From NCBI GenBank assembly GCA_963759295.1, contig CAVWYT010000016.1:62001-126000 (forward strand): a stretch of DNA of 64,000 nt, read 5' to 3'. Made by a program: the position numbers and the translations under genes. Positions within the stretch are counted from its first letter, which is position 1; each line of letters starts with the position of its first letter. A model generated the notes under the pieces. The model ran no database searches. It was not told the DNA's origin and saw only the letters and a program-made list of their open reading frames with translations. Positions 61,249-64,000 of this stretch are shown here, in pieces. The stretch comes from WHSW01 sp963759295. Lineage in GTDB: Bacteria; Actinomycetota; Thermoleophilia; Solirubrobacterales; 70-9.

Positions 61249-62514
61249 GTGACGCTGGCGGGACGCTTGCCGCGCTCAACCGCCGTGCGGCTGGGCGGCG
61301 CCGCCGTCGCGATGATCCTGGCCGCCGAGGGAGCCGTGTGGCTGCTCGGGCCGCGTGACCGCGGCCCGGATCCGCTGCCGGTCTCCGAGCGCGACTACTT
61401 CGGCGCCGGCGAGCTCGAACGGGCCGACGACTTTCGCAGCGGCCAGCGCTGGCTGCTGGTCGCCGGGCTCGCCGTCGAGGGCGCGGTGCTGGTCGGCGTC
61501 GCCCTCGGCCGTCCCCGGCCGCTGCGCCGCGGGCTGGAGTCGATGGCCTCGCGGCCGCTGCGCGGCGCGGCGGTCGCGGGGGCCGCGGTCGCGACGCTCA
61601 CCCAGGCCGCGCTGCTGCCGGTGTCGATCGCCTCCCACGAGCGAGCGGTCGACGTCGGCATCTCCTCGCAATCACTGTCGTCGTGGCTGTGGGACTACGG
61701 CCGCTCGGCGGCGATCACGATCGTGATCGCCGCCGGCGCGGCGACGATCCTGATCGCCCTGGTGCGCCGCTTTCCGCGCGCCTGGTGGCTGCCGGGCGCC
61801 GCCGTGCTCACCGGGCTCGCCGTCGTCTTCGTCTGGATCGCGCCGGTGGTGCTCTCGCCGATCTTCAACAAGTTCGAGCCGCTCCCCGAGTCGAGCCGGG
61901 CACGCGCCGATGTGCTCGCGCTCGCCGATCTCGCCGGGGTCGAGGTGGGGGAGGTGTACGAGGTCGACGCCAGCCGCCGGGTGACCTCGCTGAACGCCTA
62001 CGTCGACGGGATCGGCTCGACCAGGCGGGTGGTCCTCTACGACAACCTGCTCGAGCGCGCGCGGCGGCCCGAGCTGAGGTCGGTCGTCGCTCACGAGCTC
62101 GGCCACGTCGCAAACGATGACGTCCCGCGCGGGATCGCCTTCGTCGCTATCGTCGCGCCGCTCGGGCTGTTGTTCTCGCGCGAGCTGGCGATGGCGATCG
62201 CCCGCCGCACCGGCGTCGACCCCGCGAGCCCGGCGGCGATCCCCGCCTACGTGCTGGCGCTCACGGTCGCGGCGCTCGCGCTCAACGTCCCCGGCAACCA
62301 GCTCTCGCGCGAGATCGAGTCCAGCGCCGACGCGTTCTCGCTCGAGCTGACCGACGACCCCGGGGCGCTCGTCGACCTCCAGGTCCGGCTCGCCCGCACC
62401 AACCTCTCCGATCCGGATCCCCCGGCGGCGTTCAGCGTCCTGTTCGGAACCCATCCGACGACCGTCGACCGGATCGGGGCGGCGCTCGCCTACGAGCGCG
62501 AGGTGAGCCGTTAG
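61249..62514 (+). CDS. M48-family metallopeptidase (Ste24-like)
   Basis: 421 residues. Several membrane segments in the N-terminal half and one near residue 300, zinc motif HELGH at 282-286 and the third ligand in EIESSADAFSLEL (Glu355). It resembles CAAX prenyl protease 1/Ste24 rather than HtpX by length. It cleaves membrane or exported proteins; the native substrate is unknown, since bacterial proteins seldom carry CAAX. Confidence 0.9.
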   Translation: MTLAGRLPRSTAVRLGGAAVAMILAAEGAVWLLGPRDRGPDPLPVSERDYFGAGELERADDFRSGQRWLLVAGLAVEGAVLVGVALGRPRPLRRGLESMASRPLRGAAVAGAAVATLTQAALLPVSIASHERAVDVGISSQSLSSWLWDYGRSAAITIVIAAGAATILIALVRRFPRAWWLPGAAVLTGLAVVFVWIAPVVLSPIFNKFEPLPESSRARADVLALADLAGVEVGEVYEVDASRRVTSLNAYVDGIGSTRRVVLYDNLLERARRPELRSVVAHELGHVANDDVPRGIAFVAIVAPLGLLFSRELAMAIARRTGVDPASPAAIPAYVLALTVAALALNVPGNQLSREIESSADAFSLELTDDPGALVDLQVRLARTNLSDPDPPAAFSVLFGTHPTTVDRIGAALAYEREVSR

Positions 62515-62518
62515 CTGC

Positions 62519-63451
62519 TCAGCGCATCGAGTCGGCGGTCAGCCGCAGCCCGTCGTCGAGCGGGTGGGCGGCACTCCAGCCGAGCTCTCGCGAGGCGCGG
62601 CTCGAGTCGATCGAGATCCGCCGCACCTCGCCGAGGCGCGATGGCGCCGGCTCGGGATCGAATGGCGCCCCGACCGCCCGGCCGACCAACCTGCCGATCT
62701 CGAGCACGCTGGTCTCGGTCCCGGTGCCGACGTTCAAGGGACCGGGAGCGGTCGACTCGGAGGCCGCGAGGAACGCTGCGGCGACGTCTGTCGCGAACAC
62801 GTAGTCCCGGGTCTGCTCGCCATCGCCATAGACCTTCGGAGTGCGCCCAGCGACCAGCGCGCTGCAGAAGATCGCGACCACGCCCGCCTCGCCGAGCGGG
62901 TCCTGCCGCGGCCCGTAGACGTTGCCGAGACGCAGCGCAACCGCGTCGAGCCCGTGGAGGCGGCGATAGAGGCCGAGGTAGCCCTCGGCCGCAAGCTTCG
63001 ATTGACCGTACGGGGCGTCGGGACGGCACTCGGCCTCCTCGGCGAGCGGCAGTGAGCGGCCCTCGCCCTCGCCGTAGATCGCACCGCCGGTCGAGGCGAA
63101 CACAAAACGGCGCACGCCCTGCTCGCGCGATCGCTCCAGCAGCGCCACCGTGCCGCCGACGTTGACGGTGAGGTCGAAGCCGGGGTCCTCGACCGAGCGG
63201 CGGACGTCGATCTGCGCGGCGAGGTGGAAGACGAGCTCCGGCCGGCACTCCGCGAACGTCTCGGCGACCGCCTCCGGGTCGGTGATGTCGCCCTCGAGCA
63301 GCGTCGCCCCGGCGCCGAGGGCGCCCGCGAGGTTCTCGCGCCGTCCGGTGGAGAGGTCGTCGAGCACGTGGACGTCGTCGCCCCGCGCGATCAGCGCGTC
63401 GACGACGTGAGATCCGATGAACCCGGCGCCGCCGGTGACCAGGGCCCTCAT
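62519..63451 (-). CDS. NAD-dependent nucleotide-sugar epimerase/dehydratase
   Basis: 310 residues, extended SDR: GGAGFIG at 7-13, FHLAAQIDVRRSVEDP, STGGAIYGEGEG, catalytic YGQSK, LRLGNVYGPRQ and VYGDGEQTRDYVFATDVA. It is closest to UDP-glucose 4-epimerase-like enzymes; the exact sugar is uncertain. ATG 63451 is preceded by TAGGCT 9 nt upstream. Convergent with the M48 gene. Confidence 0.88.
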   Translation of the reverse strand: MRALVTGGAGFIGSHVVDALIARGDDVHVLDDLSTGRRENLAGALGAGATLLEGDITDPEAVAETFAECRPELVFHLAAQIDVRRSVEDPGFDLTVNVGGTVALLERSREQGVRRFVFASTGGAIYGEGEGRSLPLAEEAECRPDAPYGQSKLAAEGYLGLYRRLHGLDAVALRLGNVYGPRQDPLGEAGVVAIFCSALVAGRTPKVYGDGEQTRDYVFATDVAAAFLAASESTAPGPLNVGTGTETSVLEIGRLVGRAVGAPFDPEPAPSRLGEVRRISIDSSRASRELGWSAAHPLDDGLRLTADSMR

Positions 63452-63507
63452 CGGCGCGCCAGCCTATCGGGCGCCAGTGTCCGAGGACCGGGCCCGTGCG
63501 GCGTCCG

Positions 63508-63519
63508 TAGACTCGGGCC
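63508..63519 (+). promoter_or_regulatory. leaderless -10 element of argS
   Basis: TAGACT at 63508-63513, 6 nt, then ATG 63520. Confidence 0.55.
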
Positions 63520-64000
63520 ATGCCCGGCTCGGCTCCCGATCCGCTCTCCGCTCTGCGGGCGGCCGTGGTCGCGGCAGCCGCCCGGCTCGACGGCGGCGCG
63601 GGGGAGAGGCTGAGTCTCGAACGGCCCCCGAAGCCCGATCTCGGCGACTACTCCACGAACGCGGCGATGCTGCTCGCGCCGGGCCTCGGCGGCGCCCCAC
63701 GTGAGGTCGCAGAGCGGCTGCGCACCGAGCTCGCCGGCACGCTCGGCGACAGCGCCGAGCGGATCGAGGTCGCCGGCCCCGGGTTCCTCAATCTGTTCCT
63801 CTCCGACCGCTGGCATCGCGAGGCCACCGCGGCGCTGCTCGCCGCCGGCGAGCGTCTCGGCGCGGCCGCCGAGCCGACGGGCGAGCGCGTCCTGGTCGAA
63901 TTCGTGAGCGCCAATCCGACCGGTCCGGTGACCGCGGCGAGCGGCCGGGGGGCGGCGTTCGGCGACTCGCTCGCGCGCCTGCTCGAGCTGTGCGGGTTCG
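63520..64000 (+). CDS. argS: arginyl-tRNA synthetase, N-terminal part (3' end outside window)
   Basis: 160 residues to the window edge. The N-terminal Add1 domain (about 10-110, with GDYSTNAAMLLAPGLGGAPREVAERL and IEVAGPGFLNLFLS) is typical of ArgRS. The start of the class I catalytic domain reads VEFVSANPTGPVTAASGRGAAFGDSLARLL: the position of the HIGH motif (normally HVGH in PLHVGHGR) is TAAS, so both histidines are missing. Charges tRNA-Arg. Confidence 0.9.
   Translation, partial: MPGSAPDPLSALRAAVVAAAARLDGGAGERLSLERPPKPDLGDYSTNAAMLLAPGLGGAPREVAERLRTELAGTLGDSAERIEVAGPGFLNLFLSDRWHREATAALLAAGERLGAAAEPTGERVLVEFVSANPTGPVTAASGRGAAFGDSLARLLELCGF

Overview
The window is GC-rich, densely packed chromosomal DNA with no insertion sequence, phage gene, CRISPR array or rRNA. 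Gene content suggests a deep-branching actinobacterium, most plausibly Thermoleophilia/Solirubrobacterales. That is an inference from the CarD-type regulator, the sporulation-type SigH, the DUF6766 and DUF4383 membrane proteins, the two TadE-like proteins and an ArgRS without a HIGH motif; no marker gene proves it. Genes run mostly on the + strand. No gene-free stretch exceeds 300 bases; the longest (12324-12586, 30880-31121, 48868-49098) are 5' leaders or hold a short repeat.

Region 1 (1-31814) is a housekeeping block: tilS-hpt-ftsH-folP-folB-folK-coaX-dus-greA-lysS-clpC-radA-disA-carD-ispD-ispF-cysS-rlmB-sigH. The order closely follows the Bacillus subtilis tilS-to-sigH block and shares neighbours with the mycobacterial tilS-to-rlmB region. 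It covers tRNA modification and charging, folate, CoA and isoprenoid synthesis, proteolysis, c-di-AMP synthesis and DNA repair. Accessory genes interrupt it: a GST-fold protein, secreted proteins, DUF389, a PHP phosphatase, an acyl-CoA synthetase, a FAD/Rieske oxidoreductase, an acyltransferase with an SRPBCC protein, and an SCP2-hydrolase fusion.

Region 2 (31876-46000) holds tRNA-Thr(TGT), an iron-type alcohol dehydrogenase starting 2 nt after the tRNA, a PlsC-GpsA fusion for phosphatidate synthesis, an ECF sigma factor with a membrane partner, a rhomboid protease, a corrinoid-binding protein, pterin dehydratase, UDP-GlcNAc 2-epimerase, a DUF47/Pit phosphate uptake pair, and a TadE-TadE-TadG cluster whose last protein also carries a VanY-like peptidase and a lytic transglycosylase domain.

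Region 3 (46028-64000) holds uvrC-rapZ, an ABC-2 exporter preceded by a tandem 60-bp repeat at the place where yvcK-whiA are usually found, the glycolytic run gap-pgk-tpiA-gpmI, a sulfotransferase, hsp20, tgt, a membrane Ser/Thr kinase with a lipoprotein gene, a phosphoesterase, an M48 protease, a sugar epimerase and the 5' part of argS.

Two signals cut across the window. First, more than 20 genes have a -10-like TANNNT hexamer exactly 6-7 nt before the start codon, which indicates widespread leaderless transcription and corrects several starts. Second, a 59-60 bp element encoding a 20-residue peptide, whose stop codon overlaps the next GTG start, precedes both hpt and the ABC exporter. Three genes (ispD, the PHP phosphatase, the SCP2-hydrolase) each appear to carry a single-base frame disruption.
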